Assembly: GCF_002835935.1 (NCBI RefSeq)
Contig: NZ_PJCF01000086.1
Location: 124,001-188,000, forward strand
Direction: 5' to 3'
DNA: 64,000 nt
Source of the DNA: Paraglaciecola sp. MB-3u-78
Lineage (GTDB): Bacteria > Pseudomonadota > Gammaproteobacteria > Enterobacterales > Alteromonadaceae
Shown: piece by piece, positions 54,492 through 63,904 of the stretch
How the letters are laid out: the number at the start of each line of letters is the position of its first letter
How positions within the stretch are numbered: position 1 is the stretch's first letter
Notes under the pieces: generated by a model
The model's database searches: none
Told to the model about the DNA's origin: nothing
The model's input: only the letters and a program-made list of their open reading frames with translations
Position numbers and translations under genes: made by a program

Positions 54492-57469
54492 GTGAATTAC
54501 TAAAAGGCTATGCGCTGGTTATTGGTATCAACGACTATCGCGGTACTATCAGCTCTTTGCAGAGTGCGGTCAAAGATGCCAGTGCCATCTCGGCCGCTCT
54601 AGAAGAGCACCATGGTTACCAAGTTACTTGTCTGCTGGATGAGCAGGCTAGTGCCGACGCCATCTATGAGCACATCGAGAAAACTCTGCCGGCTGTCATG
54701 AAAGAAGATAATGCTTTTTTACTGTACTTCGCCGGACACGGCGTTGCCCGTGGAGACGGGAGCGAGGGGCCCAAAGGCTTTTTATTGCCTCAGGATGCAA
54801 CTCCTGGTGAACTGGAGTCCTGGGTTGCCATGGAGCGTATACGCAAAGCTCTGGAGTCCTATCTTAATCGACATATTTTGATTGTTCTTGATTGTTGTTT
54901 TGCAGGATCTTTTCGCTGGACTGCAACTCGTGATATGTTTATCGAACAACCCCTCTATGAAAGTCAGTATCAGCGTTATTTGAATGGTCGGGCCTGGCAG
55001 GTACTAACCTCAGCTTCTCACGATGAAAAAGCAATGGACGTGGCACCAGGGCGCGACAATACTCGCGATTGTAATCAATTCGAGGGTCACTCACCATTTG
55101 CCGCCGCTTTGCTATCTGGCCTGGCTGGAAACGCCGACTCTGCCCAAGGAAACCATGAACCAGACGGTGTAATAACCGCTACGGAGTTGTACCAATTTGC
55201 CTTCAATGAACTGGTGCCAATGGATGCCACCAGTAAACAGACACCGGGAATTTGGCCGCTACGACCTGACAATGAAGGCCAGTATATTTTCCGCAATCCG
55301 ATGCATCCCAAGAAAACCATTCCCGACCCGCCGCTAGATGATTCAGCCAATCCCTGGCTTGGACTTAACTCATACAATGCCGAGAATTCTTCTCTGTTTT
55401 TTGGCCGCGAGGACGTTATAGCAGAGATTATCGAGAAATTGCTGCGGGCAGATGGAAAAGATTTCATCGCCGTGGTTGGCGCTTCTGGCACCGGAAAATC
55501 CAGCGTGGCTAAAGCTGGCGTATTACCTAGATTGCAAGCAAGAGGTTGGGCCGTTGTACGATCAGAGCGGCTTGGTGCCACACCCATGCAATCTCTTGAT
55601 GTAGCTCTGGCAGAATTGCAGGATACAGCGACAGACAGCAACAAATTGTTGTTTATCGATCAGTTCGAGGAACTGTATACCTTGTGTACTGACCCCCAAT
55701 TGCGGACTGACTATCTGGCACGTCTGCGACAGCTTATCGATGACAAAAACCAGGTCTATATCATGATCACCCTACGTTCTGATTTTGAGTCTCGTCTCGT
55801 CAACAGCGAAGCCATGGGTGATCTATGGTCTGAAAACCGCTATCTAGTGCCAGTCTTTTCAAGTGAAGACTTTCGCGAATGTATTGAGGGTCCCGCGCGA
55901 GTCAAAGCCTTATTTCTCGAGGATGAAGAGTTAATTGGAGATCTCATTGATGAGGTAATGGCCATGCCCGGTGCCCTGCCGATGTTATCGTTTGCTTTGT
56001 CACAAATGTACCGTTGTGCGCTCTTGCGTCGGCGAGAAACCGGCGCCAATGACCGCGCATTATTGCGCGTAGATTATCAAGAAATCGGGGGTGTGGTGGG
56101 CTCTTTACATAAACGCGCCACGGCCTTATTTGACGCTGCTGATCAAACTACCCAGAGGACTATTAAGCGGGTCTTTCTGCGAATGTTAACTCAGGACGGC
56201 GCGCGTCTGGCGCGACGGCGTATCCAACTGGCGGAGTTGCAGTATAGCGATAAGAACGAGCAGGAACGGGTTGATAAGGTAATTGAGGACTATGTAAGCG
56301 CACGCTTACTGGTGATAGGTAATGAGGATATTGAACCCGCACACGACACCTTGGTGCTGGCATGGGAGTTGTTGTTGGATTGGTTGAGCGAATCGGGTTC
56401 ACAGAGTTTACTGCGAGACATATGGCGCTCTGGCTCAGTCTGGCGAGATAGTAGTGAAGACAAAGGATTAACCTGGCATGATGATCCTCGTCTTCCGCTG
56501 GCCCTAACTAAAGGTGAAGAGCTCAACGCCCTTGAACAACGTTTTGTTAGCGCCAGCGATAAGCGCCGTAAGGCTTTACGCAATCGTGTCTTTGCCATTG
56601 CGACTACGGTTGTTTTGACATTGTCAACGGTCGGCCTGATAGCGTATCAGAAAAACCTAGAAGCGGGTGTGAACGCCCAGAAATCCATACTTGCTCTGGA
56701 AGAAGCGAAGTTCCAGACGCAAAGAGCTGAGTTTGCGGACGAAGAAGCAGAATTTCAGGCTGAAGAGGCAGAATTTCAGGCAGATCAGGCTCGTTTGGCG
56801 CGGGAAACCCGTGATCAGATCTATCTAGATATTTTGCAACGTGGAAATTTTTTCCGCTTGGCAGACTTAATAGGGAGTGACTCACAAGGGGGAGTGGTTA
56901 TTGTGGATGAGCGCTGGCATAAGTTAGTTACTGTTCCACAAGAGGGCACCTTTGTAGCGGCGGGCGTGTTTGGTCAGGGTCGTATTATGGCCGCCGGCCA
57001 CGAGAATTTGTTGACCTATATCGACAAAAACGGTGAGTCACTGTTTCTTGAGTTAGCACTCAATTGGTTGATTGCTGATTATGACCCCACTGTGTACTTT
57101 ACCAAGGGTCACCTGGAGACATTACCCCGCTACAATCCGAGCGGTTATAACAAAATACGGGATGGGCTGACTGCAGCCGGTTACGACTTAACAGTGGAAA
57201 ATCTGCCTTTCGAGCAGGCCATACAAAATGCTGGGGTGGTAGTGGTTGGCAATGCCTGGAGTGACCTTAGCGAAGTAGAAATAGCCCTGATCAAACAGCA
57301 TGTGGAGGCGGGTGGTGGTTTGCTGGTTGCTGGCCTAGGTTGGTCGTGGAGAGACTACGGCCCACACACCCTTAAGAATCAGCCGCAAGCCATTGATATC
57401 TACCCGATGAACAAGCTTATGAAGGATTTTGGATTGCGTTGGAGCGACGTGCCCTTCTGGTCCCGGTAG
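54488..57469 (+). CDS. Caspase-like peptidase fused to STAND NTPase, membrane-anchored
   Basis: A 993-residue modular protein. Peptidase C14 domain (about 5-245): YALVIGINDY, catalytic His84 in LYFAGHG, catalytic Cys137 in VLDCCFAGS. STAND/AAA-like NTPase (about 290-640): FFGREDVI, Walker A GASGTGKS at 331-338, Walker B LLFIDQFEELY (Asp391). One membrane helix (about 701-721) is followed by a charged coiled coil with repeated EEAEFQ units and a C-terminal domain (about 785-993; VPQEGTFVAAGVFGQGRIMAAGHE, VVVGNAWSDL) of glutamine-amidotransferase-like look. It fits bacterial caspase-STAND sensors suspected of cell-death or phage-defence roles. Visibly more GC-rich than its neighbours, suggesting transfer. 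Confidence 0.88.
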   Translation: MSELLKGYALVIGINDYRGTISSLQSAVKDASAISAALEEHHGYQVTCLLDEQASADAIYEHIEKTLPAVMKEDNAFLLYFAGHGVARGDGSEGPKGFLLPQDATPGELESWVAMERIRKALESYLNRHILIVLDCCFAGSFRWTATRDMFIEQPLYESQYQRYLNGRAWQVLTSASHDEKAMDVAPGRDNTRDCNQFEGHSPFAAALLSGLAGNADSAQGNHEPDGVITATELYQFAFNELVPMDATSKQTPGIWPLRPDNEGQYIFRNPMHPKKTIPDPPLDDSANPWLGLNSYNAENSSLFFGREDVIAEIIEKLLRADGKDFIAVVGASGTGKSSVAKAGVLPRLQARGWAVVRSERLGATPMQSLDVALAELQDTATDSNKLLFIDQFEELYTLCTDPQLRTDYLARLRQLIDDKNQVYIMITLRSDFESRLVNSEAMGDLWSENRYLVPVFSSEDFRECIEGPARVKALFLEDEELIGDLIDEVMAMPGALPMLSFALSQMYRCALLRRRETGANDRALLRVDYQEIGGVVGSLHKRATALFDAADQTTQRTIKRVFLRMLTQDGARLARRRIQLAELQYSDKNEQERVDKVIEDYVSARLLVIGNEDIEPAHDTLVLAWELLLDWLSESGSQSLLRDIWRSGSVWRDSSEDKGLTWHDDPRLPLALTKGEELNALEQRFVSASDKRRKALRNRVFAIATTVVLTLSTVGLIAYQKNLEAGVNAQKSILALEEAKFQTQRAEFADEEAEFQAEEAEFQADQARLARETRDQIYLDILQRGNFFRLADLIGSDSQGGVVIVDERWHKLVTVPQEGTFVAAGVFGQGRIMAAGHENLLTYIDKNGESLFLELALNWLIADYDPTVYFTKGHLETLPRYNPSGYNKIRDGLTAAGYDLTVENLPFEQAIQNAGVVVVGNAWSDLSEVEIALIKQHVEAGGGLLVAGLGWSWRDYGPHTLKNQPQAIDIYPMNKLMKDFGLRWSDVPFWSR

Positions 57470-57695
57470 AAGGGCGTTTTCAAAATCAAAGTCACCAATC
57501 ATTTCCATCTGTGTCAGTAATAACATGCCAGGAGGCAACTTTACTGGATTAATCGCAGACGGATCTTCCAGTAAAAAATGTTGTGTTAATGCCTCCGGCA
57601 ACTCATTCCAGTTTCGATATATTTGGTGTTTATCGGCGGCGCTAAGGAGCACTGGACTCATCAGCAGAAAATGGGTCTTTTGGGTCACCAGACAT
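57470..57695 (-). pseudogene. Truncated, frameshifted unknown gene convergent with the caspase-STAND gene
   Basis: On the reverse strand ATG 57695 starts SGDPKDPFSADESSAP, then a one-base shift near 57644 is needed to reach LSAADKHQIYRNWNELPEAL and PVKLPPGMLLLTQMEMIGDF, ending as it meets the 3' end of the caspase gene. Both parts look like ordinary protein sequence. I do not recognise the family. It appears to be the N-terminal piece of a gene cut off by, or overlapping, the caspase locus. Confidence 0.45.
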
Positions 57696-57951
57696 TTTAA
57701 CAATCCTTATTTTTATTGGTGCTACTAGATTAGAAGATACTAAATGATTACCCCCGTTTACGTTTCTTTATACAGTTATTATTTGTCTATGGTAATGCGA
57801 TGCAGAGTTAATATGCAGTGATTAGTATAGGCAGAGTGAAACCCCTTTGCCGGTGGACGAAGAATATTAATACATCATACCCTCCTAAATCGCCCGAAAA
57901 ACATGTGACTTAATTAACCGCATGCCACAACCCTTTATGATACTAATGTTT

Positions 57952-58260
57952 TGTCTGTAGTATAAAACGTGAAATTCCGGAGAACAGTCTAGGTGGCGTG
58001 CTCACCCGAGAAGTCGCACGTTTATTCACAGGTGTAGCGCAAGAGGTCATAACTTTAGGTACGCCTGTAGTAGGCGTACCCAAATTTACTACAGTTGGCA
58101 AAAGATATGCCAAGGGAAATAACATTGATTTAGAAGAATTTGAACTAGACGTTCATCAACGCAATTCTATTGGGTTGACTCAGCCCGTTACCTCCATTTA
58201 TAGAAAATCTAATGGAGTGGTCATAAATAACCAGCTTGCTATCAATAGTATCACTTTGCA
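57952..58260 (+). pseudogene. Decayed partial copy of the alpha/beta hydrolase gene
   Basis: Begins with the 17-bp repeat of the intact hydrolase promoter, then jumps to the GLGG nucleophile region and remains near-identical (TTVGKRYAKGNNIDLEEFEL, QRNSIGLTQPVTSIY) to about 58214 before diverging with further small deletions. The N-terminal 110 residues and the His-bearing end are missing. This copy and the intact gene at 53475-54188 flank the caspase-STAND gene in direct orientation. Confidence 0.85.
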
Positions 58261-58582
58261 TTTGTGGGTAACCCTTGGGATTTACTGGTATCTTCTGGTT
58301 ATTATTATATTCTTCAATGTGAAAGACCTGAATTATTAAAAATGTTTTGGATTTTAATGGGGCTATGCAAATACCATTTTGAGTGGTGTACAGATTACGT
58401 TTAGAGCCTGTTGCTCTCTCTGTTACATTCTCTGATGCACTCACATCCAACCCTGAAGATTCAACGTTAACAAAACTTTACAAATTTACTGCTGCTCAAA
58501 GCACTAAAATAGTGATCATTTTACCGTTATTTGCTGTTATACACTGTTAATTGAATTAATAGCCTAGGAATTCTAACTAATC
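58261..58582. other. Intergenic region before the RND operon
   Basis: No gene seen. It probably carries the promoter for the efflux operon; the stretch near 58480-58560 is AT-rich. No clear operator was recognised. Confidence 0.45.
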
Positions 58583-59671
58583 ATGTTATCTCGTTTATTC
58601 ACCTTAATCAGTATGCTTGTATCTTTTGGGGTGCTGATGCTGACACTTCCTGCTGCAGCACAATACCGCGGTGCAGATCGCCCACGAATTGTGGTGGTTG
58701 AGAGAATAAGTTTTGAATATGAGACTTCAAAAATAGAGGCTGTAGGCTCAGCCCAAGCAAAACGTGCAGTGACACTTTTTGCCAGTGTTTCAGATGAAGT
58801 CACATCTTTAAACTTCGTGCCGGGACAGGCGGTAAAAAAAGATGATGTGTTACTTGAGTTAGACAGTAGGTTGCAAGATGTCAATATGCAGCGAGCAGAA
58901 ATTGAGTTAGCAGATGCCCAAAAAAATCTTAAGAGAGTAAAAAATAGCTTTAAAAAAGGTGCAGTGACTGAGCGTGAGGTTGATGATGCCAACACCCTAT
59001 TTAGATTGGCTGGTGTTTCTCTATTAGAAGCGCAAAAGAATATAGAAGACCGATTAGTGCGTGCACCTTTTGACGGCATTGTTGGGTTAACCGATGTTGA
59101 GGCAGGCGATCGCATCACCCCACAAACTGAAATTACCACCTTAGATGATAGAACCAGATTGTTTGTTAATTTTGTGGCACCAGAACTAGCCGTGTCTTAT
59201 TTGATGGAAAAACCTATGGTTCAATTGCAGCCTTGGACTGACAGGTTGACTCTTCTACCCGCAAAAGTGGTTGAGGTTGACTCCCGAGTCAGCCTCCAAG
59301 ACAGAACGATACGAGCAAGAGCGCAACTAGACAATCTAAACGATCAATATCGTCCTGGTATGAGTTTTCGAGTGACCTTAGAGGTACGAGGAGAATTGTA
59401 TATAGCGATCCCTGAGGCCGCGTTATCTTGGGGTGCAAACGGTGCCTTTGTATGGTTAGCTGAAAACGAAAAAGCCAAACGTGTAGACGTACAAATAGAA
59501 CAAAGGTTAAGAGGTAGAATTCTGGTGACCGGAAATTTAACCGACGGCGAAACCTTGATTGTAGAGGGGATCCAAGGGTTACGTGATGGCCAAGCGTTAA
59601 GCATTCAAAATATCCTAGACAGTGACCTGAAATTGAGCCAAAAACAAGCTGCACAAAAGGTTGCGGGCTAA
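58583..59671 (+). CDS. RND efflux periplasmic adaptor (membrane-fusion protein)
   Basis: A 362-residue adaptor for the RND pump encoded next. Signal peptide or N-terminal anchor (about 1-25), lipoyl-like strand VTSLNFVPGQAVKKDDVLLELDSRL, alpha-hairpin (about 95-150), returning DRLVRAPFDGIVGLTDVEAGDRI, then beta-barrel and membrane-proximal domains. Its TAA shares a base with the permease ATG. No lipobox, so not acylated. Outer-membrane channel partner not in window. Confidence 0.93.
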   Translation: MLSRLFTLISMLVSFGVLMLTLPAAAQYRGADRPRIVVVERISFEYETSKIEAVGSAQAKRAVTLFASVSDEVTSLNFVPGQAVKKDDVLLELDSRLQDVNMQRAEIELADAQKNLKRVKNSFKKGAVTEREVDDANTLFRLAGVSLLEAQKNIEDRLVRAPFDGIVGLTDVEAGDRITPQTEITTLDDRTRLFVNFVAPELAVSYLMEKPMVQLQPWTDRLTLLPAKVVEVDSRVSLQDRTIRARAQLDNLNDQYRPGMSFRVTLEVRGELYIAIPEAALSWGANGAFVWLAENEKAKRVDVQIEQRLRGRILVTGNLTDGETLIVEGIQGLRDGQALSIQNILDSDLKLSQKQAAQKVAG

Positions 59672-62600
59672 TGTTCAAAAATACTCTTTTTAAAGACGAC
59701 TTACCCTCGTTATCTATCCGCAGACCCGTATTGATTTTAGTACTGAATCTATTAATTGTTACCGCCGGAATTGCAGCCCTTTATTCTCTAGAAGTCCGCG
59801 AATTACCGGACGTTGACCGGCCTATTATTACCGTTTCTGCTAACTATCCCGGTGCCGCGCCTGAAACTGTAGACTCTGAAGTGACCAGTCGACTGGAGGG
59901 TGCAGTCGCAAGAGTGAGTGGCGTGAAAGCCATTAGAGCCCAAAGTGAAGAAGGCAATAGCCGCATTCGAGTAGAATTTCGTCCCGGTATCGACATCGAA
60001 GATGCCGCTAACGAAACACGTGAATCAGTGGCTCAAGTCGAACGAAGGTTACCTACAGAAGTGGAACAGCTAGCTATTGTTAAAGCAGACAACGACGCCC
60101 AAGGTGTGGTTAATATTGCGGTTTCTAGTGAAAAATATGATTTAGAAACCCTGACTGACATAGTTGAAACAGACCTAGCGCCATTATTTTTAAATGTACC
60201 AGGTGTGGCCGATGTGCGTCTTGATGGCGACCGCCAGCGTGTACTGCGAGTAAGTGTCGATAATTTACGATTAACCAGCTTCCAGTTATCGATATCTGAT
60301 GTAGCTAGAGCTCTGGGTACCGCACCCTTTGATGTACCAGCTGGCAGTATACGTTCTACTGATCATCAATTAATAGTCCGCGCTGATGCGACATCTGTGA
60401 ACGAACAAGACGTGCGCGACATTGTGATCTCAGGCGACGTCAAGGTGGGCGATGTCGCCAGCGTTTATTTTGGTCCCGCTGACCTTCGCAGCATAGTGCG
60501 TTTAGACGGCAAGCCTGTTATTGGTTTGAGTGTGATTAGGCAAGCGCGCTCTAACACCATCGAAATTTCAGACGAAGTGTTATCAATGGTGGATGGTTTA
60601 CGACAACGTTTTCCCGATTTAGAGATGACAGTCACCTCAGACGATGCTGAATTTATCCGCGACTCAGTTGACGAGGTGTTGCAATCACTGGTTTTAACCA
60701 TTGCTTTGGTGATAGCGACATTATGGCTATTTATTGGCAAATTTAGAGCAACCTTAATTCCCGCATTAGCGATCCCTGTCTCTTTAATTGGCTCTTTGGC
60801 AATTCTATGGATGTTTGGTTTTTCCATTAATATTCTGACCTTACTGGCTTTGGTTTTAGCCACCGGATTGATAGTGGATGATGCCATAGTGGTATCAGAA
60901 AATATCCAGCGCCGCCGAGCTGCGGGTATGGGAGCTAGAGCGGCAGCGGTAATAGGAACCCGTGAAGTTTTTTTTGCTGTTGTGGCTACCACCGCGGTAT
61001 TAGTTGCGGTATTTGTACCCATTGCATTTTTACCCTCCACTGCAGGGCGATTGTTTAGAGAATTTGGCGGGGTATTAGCCGGAAGTGTCATTATTTCATC
61101 ATTTGTTGCACTATCCTTGGTGCCAGCACTGACCGCAAAAATTCCCGCTATTGATGTCTCAAAACAAAAACAACCGGGCCTACTCAGTCGTTTTGGCACT
61201 GCCTGTGTTAATGGTTATGTGCGGGCTTTGCATTTTGTTTTAAAGTTTTCGGTTGCCGTTGTTGTTGTTTGCACGTTAATAGGTGCTGGCGCTTATTATA
61301 TATTTAATGAATTAGATAACGAGTTACTACCACCCGAAGATAGAGGCGTGATACGTATATTTGCCCGTGGCCCAGATGGCACAGGTATTAACTTTATGGA
61401 CAAGCAAGCCCTAAAAACCGAAGCGTTACTTTTGCCCAATATTAACCAAGGCGAAATCGAATCGATTTATACGGTCGTGGGCCGTTGGGATCCTAATATC
61501 CTGTTTATCACTGTTCCATTAGCCAAATGGGAAGATAGAGAGCGCACACAACAACAGATTATTGACGAATTACGTCCTATGTTATCTCAAGTAGCAGGTG
61601 CGCCCGGTCGCGCATTCGGTAGCAACAGCCTGAATTTAAGAGGATTTGGCGGGGGCTTTGAAATGGCCTTGACGGGCGATAATTACCTAGACATTTATCA
61701 AGCCGCACTGGACTTTACTAAACAAATCGAAGAAACATTGCCGGAGTTAGGCAGAGTTGAAATTTCTTACGAGCCGACTCAGCCGCAATTAAGAGTGAGC
61801 ATCGATAGACGTCGAGCAGAAGAGTTAGGTGTCGCCTTTGATGATATATCACGGACTTTACGTGCGGCTATCAATGGCGATGATATTGTTGATTTAAATG
61901 TAGGCGATCAGGCTGTGCCTATCATATTGCAGTCAAGCAGCCGAAATTCGTTAGATCCTGCCAGCATCCTTAATTTGTATGTTAGTTCTTCCAACGGTGG
62001 ATTAGTCCCCCTTTCAAGCGTGGCCTTTGTTACCGAAGAAGGTGTAGCAGCCGAACTAGAGCGTCACGCTCAGCGCCGCGCAATAGAATTAGAAATGGAG
62101 TTACCTGCTGAAGTCACCATTGAGCAAGCGGTGACCTCTATTAGAGAATTAGCCAACAACACCTTACCAGCTGGCATTGGAGTAGTGTTTTTAGGTGAAG
62201 CGCTAACCTATCAAGAAACCAATCAACAAGTGATGCTGACCTACTTATTAGCATTCTTAATTGTGCTGTTGGTCTTGGCTGCACAATTTGAAAGTTTTAA
62301 CAGTGCTTTTGTCGTGATGTTAACAGTGCCTTTTGGTATTGCTGCCGCTATTTATGCACTGTATTTTACTGGCACATCAATCAATATTTATTCGCAAATT
62401 GGCTTAGTCATGTTGATCGGTTTATTAGCTAAAAACTCAATTTTGCTGGTGGAATTTGCCAACCAGCTACGTGATGCTGGCATGGACGTTAAAGAGGCCA
62501 TTATTGAAGCCGGTAAGGTAAGATTGCGCCCAATTATGATGACATTGGTGTCTACTATTTTAGGTGGCTTACCGCTTATTCTCTCCACTGGCGCGGGTGC

Positions 62601-62775
62601 TGAAGCACGTAATGCTATTGGTTGGGTTGTGTTTGGCGGTCTGGGCTTAGCCGTTGTCTTTACCTTATTTTTGACACCTGTGCTGTATTACGCCTTTGCA
62701 CGTTTTACCAAACCTAAAGCGGATGAAGAAAATCGCTTGAACCTAGAGTTAGAAGCGGCTCAAAAGCAGTTGTAA
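59671..62775 (+). CDS. RND efflux permease (HAE1/AcrB family)
   Basis: A 1034-residue, 12-helix proton antiporter expelling hydrophobic compounds. Start SIRRPVLILVLNLLIVTAG, RELPDVDRPIITVSANYPGA, the proton-relay pair Asp403-Asp404 in TGLIVDDAIVVSENIQRR (equivalent to AcrB D407/D408), and the second half with YSQIGLVMLIGLLAKNSILLVEFANQL. Substrate unknown. No adjacent TetR regulator is seen. Confidence 0.95.
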   Translation: MFKNTLFKDDLPSLSIRRPVLILVLNLLIVTAGIAALYSLEVRELPDVDRPIITVSANYPGAAPETVDSEVTSRLEGAVARVSGVKAIRAQSEEGNSRIRVEFRPGIDIEDAANETRESVAQVERRLPTEVEQLAIVKADNDAQGVVNIAVSSEKYDLETLTDIVETDLAPLFLNVPGVADVRLDGDRQRVLRVSVDNLRLTSFQLSISDVARALGTAPFDVPAGSIRSTDHQLIVRADATSVNEQDVRDIVISGDVKVGDVASVYFGPADLRSIVRLDGKPVIGLSVIRQARSNTIEISDEVLSMVDGLRQRFPDLEMTVTSDDAEFIRDSVDEVLQSLVLTIALVIATLWLFIGKFRATLIPALAIPVSLIGSLAILWMFGFSINILTLLALVLATGLIVDDAIVVSENIQRRRAAGMGARAAAVIGTREVFFAVVATTAVLVAVFVPIAFLPSTAGRLFREFGGVLAGSVIISSFVALSLVPALTAKIPAIDVSKQKQPGLLSRFGTACVNGYVRALHFVLKFSVAVVVVCTLIGAGAYYIFNELDNELLPPEDRGVIRIFARGPDGTGINFMDKQALKTEALLLPNINQGEIESIYTVVGRWDPNILFITVPLAKWEDRERTQQQIIDELRPMLSQVAGAPGRAFGSNSLNLRGFGGGFEMALTGDNYLDIYQAALDFTKQIEETLPELGRVEISYEPTQPQLRVSIDRRRAEELGVAFDDISRTLRAAINGDDIVDLNVGDQAVPIILQSSSRNSLDPASILNLYVSSSNGGLVPLSSVAFVTEEGVAAELERHAQRRAIELEMELPAEVTIEQAVTSIRELANNTLPAGIGVVFLGEALTYQETNQQVMLTYLLAFLIVLLVLAAQFESFNSAFVVMLTVPFGIAAAIYALYFTGTSINIYSQIGLVMLIGLLAKNSILLVEFANQLRDAGMDVKEAIIEAGKVRLRPIMMTLVSTILGGLPLILSTGAGAEARNAIGWVVFGGLGLAVVFTLFLTPVLYYAFARFTKPKADEENRLNLELEAAQKQL

Positions 62776-63223
62776 TCAGATATAAGCTAATGCTAAGTAG
62801 GGGGGATATCCAAGCGCTCTAGTGATTGACTAAGTGGGAATAAATGAGTTTATCCTGTGAAGGGTATTTTTGGTTAAGCCTAGTATACTTCCTCAAGCTC
62901 AAATAGATTGGTATGGGTATAATATGCAACTGAGATAAATGGGTTCATTAAGTAAAATCAATAGTTTCATCACACAGAATAACGACAGTCACGCCTTAAG
63001 GTTCGTCAAGGCTATAATAAAATTTGATGAGAATAACGTGCTTGTCTAGGCCCTAGAATGATCTTCGTTTACCTCCTTTTGAAGCTGTCAGATATTGTTG
63101 GTTTAATACTTGCTAGTTGATGTACTACTTGTAAGTGTTGTTTTAATATTTGTGAATGTTCCGTTTTATCGTTGCCACTGTCTGGCTTAAGGGAACATCT
63201 GATTATTTTAAGTTGAGGAATTT
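62776..63223. other. Intergenic region after the RND operon
   Basis: 448 bases without a recognisable gene or a convincing terminator. A TAAGTTGAGGAATTT ribosome-site region precedes the next ORF at 63224. Confidence 0.5.
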
Positions 63224-63841
63224 ATGGTGTTTAATAATAGATTGGTTGGGAAATGTGTTTCGATTAAGGGGCAAGTCTTCGCCGTCTTTCTAACAGTTTT
63301 GTCTTTATTAGTGGTTTCTTTGCCTTCACAAGCGTTAGAAGTTGGCGGTAGTGCTCACCAAGGCACTGAGTCTGAGACTCAAGGGTATACAATATTTATT
63401 GCCGATAATTTTTCTCGTAGAAGCCCATTTTATTGGAGCTTAGGGCTCAGTCGGTATGATGAAGTATTTGTTGAGTGGAATAATAGTAACTTGAAATTTC
63501 CGATTAATAGCGCCGAGGCATCGCTCTCTTATCGCCATCAATTCACAGCTCGAAACCCTACAATGAGACGTTTCACTCTGGAATACCAATTAGGTGTAGC
63601 CGCGTCATTAACAGATAATAAGTTTACTTGGGCTGAACTTAATGAAGAAAAATACTTTTCAGAAACCGGTGATATCAACGGATTTTTAGCCATTTCAGCC
63701 CACTATCAAGTGTCTTCCAATGTCTCTGCCATCATGGGGGTAAGATACTTTCCTAATATGTCCGAGTTTGGCAGCATGAGTTCTGTTTTTCTGGGGTTTA
63801 AGTTTAGCCTTGACTTTGGTCCAACTTATTATGGCAACTAA
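63224..63841 (+). CDS. Secreted outer-membrane beta-barrel-like protein, unknown function
   Basis: A 205-residue protein with a signal peptide (about 1-38, ending SQALEVGGSA). The mature part has alternating short strands such as FYWSLGLSRYDEVFVEW and FTLEYQLGVAASL, and ends VFLGFKFSLDFGPTYYGN, as in small barrel porin-like proteins. I do not recognise a family. GAGGAA lies 6 bases before the ATG. Confidence 0.65.
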   Translation: MVFNNRLVGKCVSIKGQVFAVFLTVLSLLVVSLPSQALEVGGSAHQGTESETQGYTIFIADNFSRRSPFYWSLGLSRYDEVFVEWNNSNLKFPINSAEASLSYRHQFTARNPTMRRFTLEYQLGVAASLTDNKFTWAELNEEKYFSETGDINGFLAISAHYQVSSNVSAIMGVRYFPNMSEFGSMSSVFLGFKFSLDFGPTYYGN

Positions 63842-63904
63842 TCACATCGAATAAACGTTGAGGGTGAGAACGCCTAGTGAATAAGTCAGGAGTGAATATT
63901 GTTT

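Noticed and set aside
55087-55644. 185-codon reverse frame inside the caspase-STAND gene
   Set aside because: Opposite a conserved NTPase domain and without recognisable protein character; a result of the higher GC of that gene.
56700-56800. Short repeated units in the caspase-STAND gene as a DNA repeat element
   Set aside because: The repeated GAAGAAGCAGAATTTCAG-like units encode a coiled coil (EEAEFQ repeats) within the frame, so they are a protein feature.
60465-61199. 244-codon open frame on the reverse strand of the RND permease
   Set aside because: It lies wholly within a strongly conserved permease frame, has low-complexity Ser/Thr/Asn-rich composition and no domain; it is a shadow.
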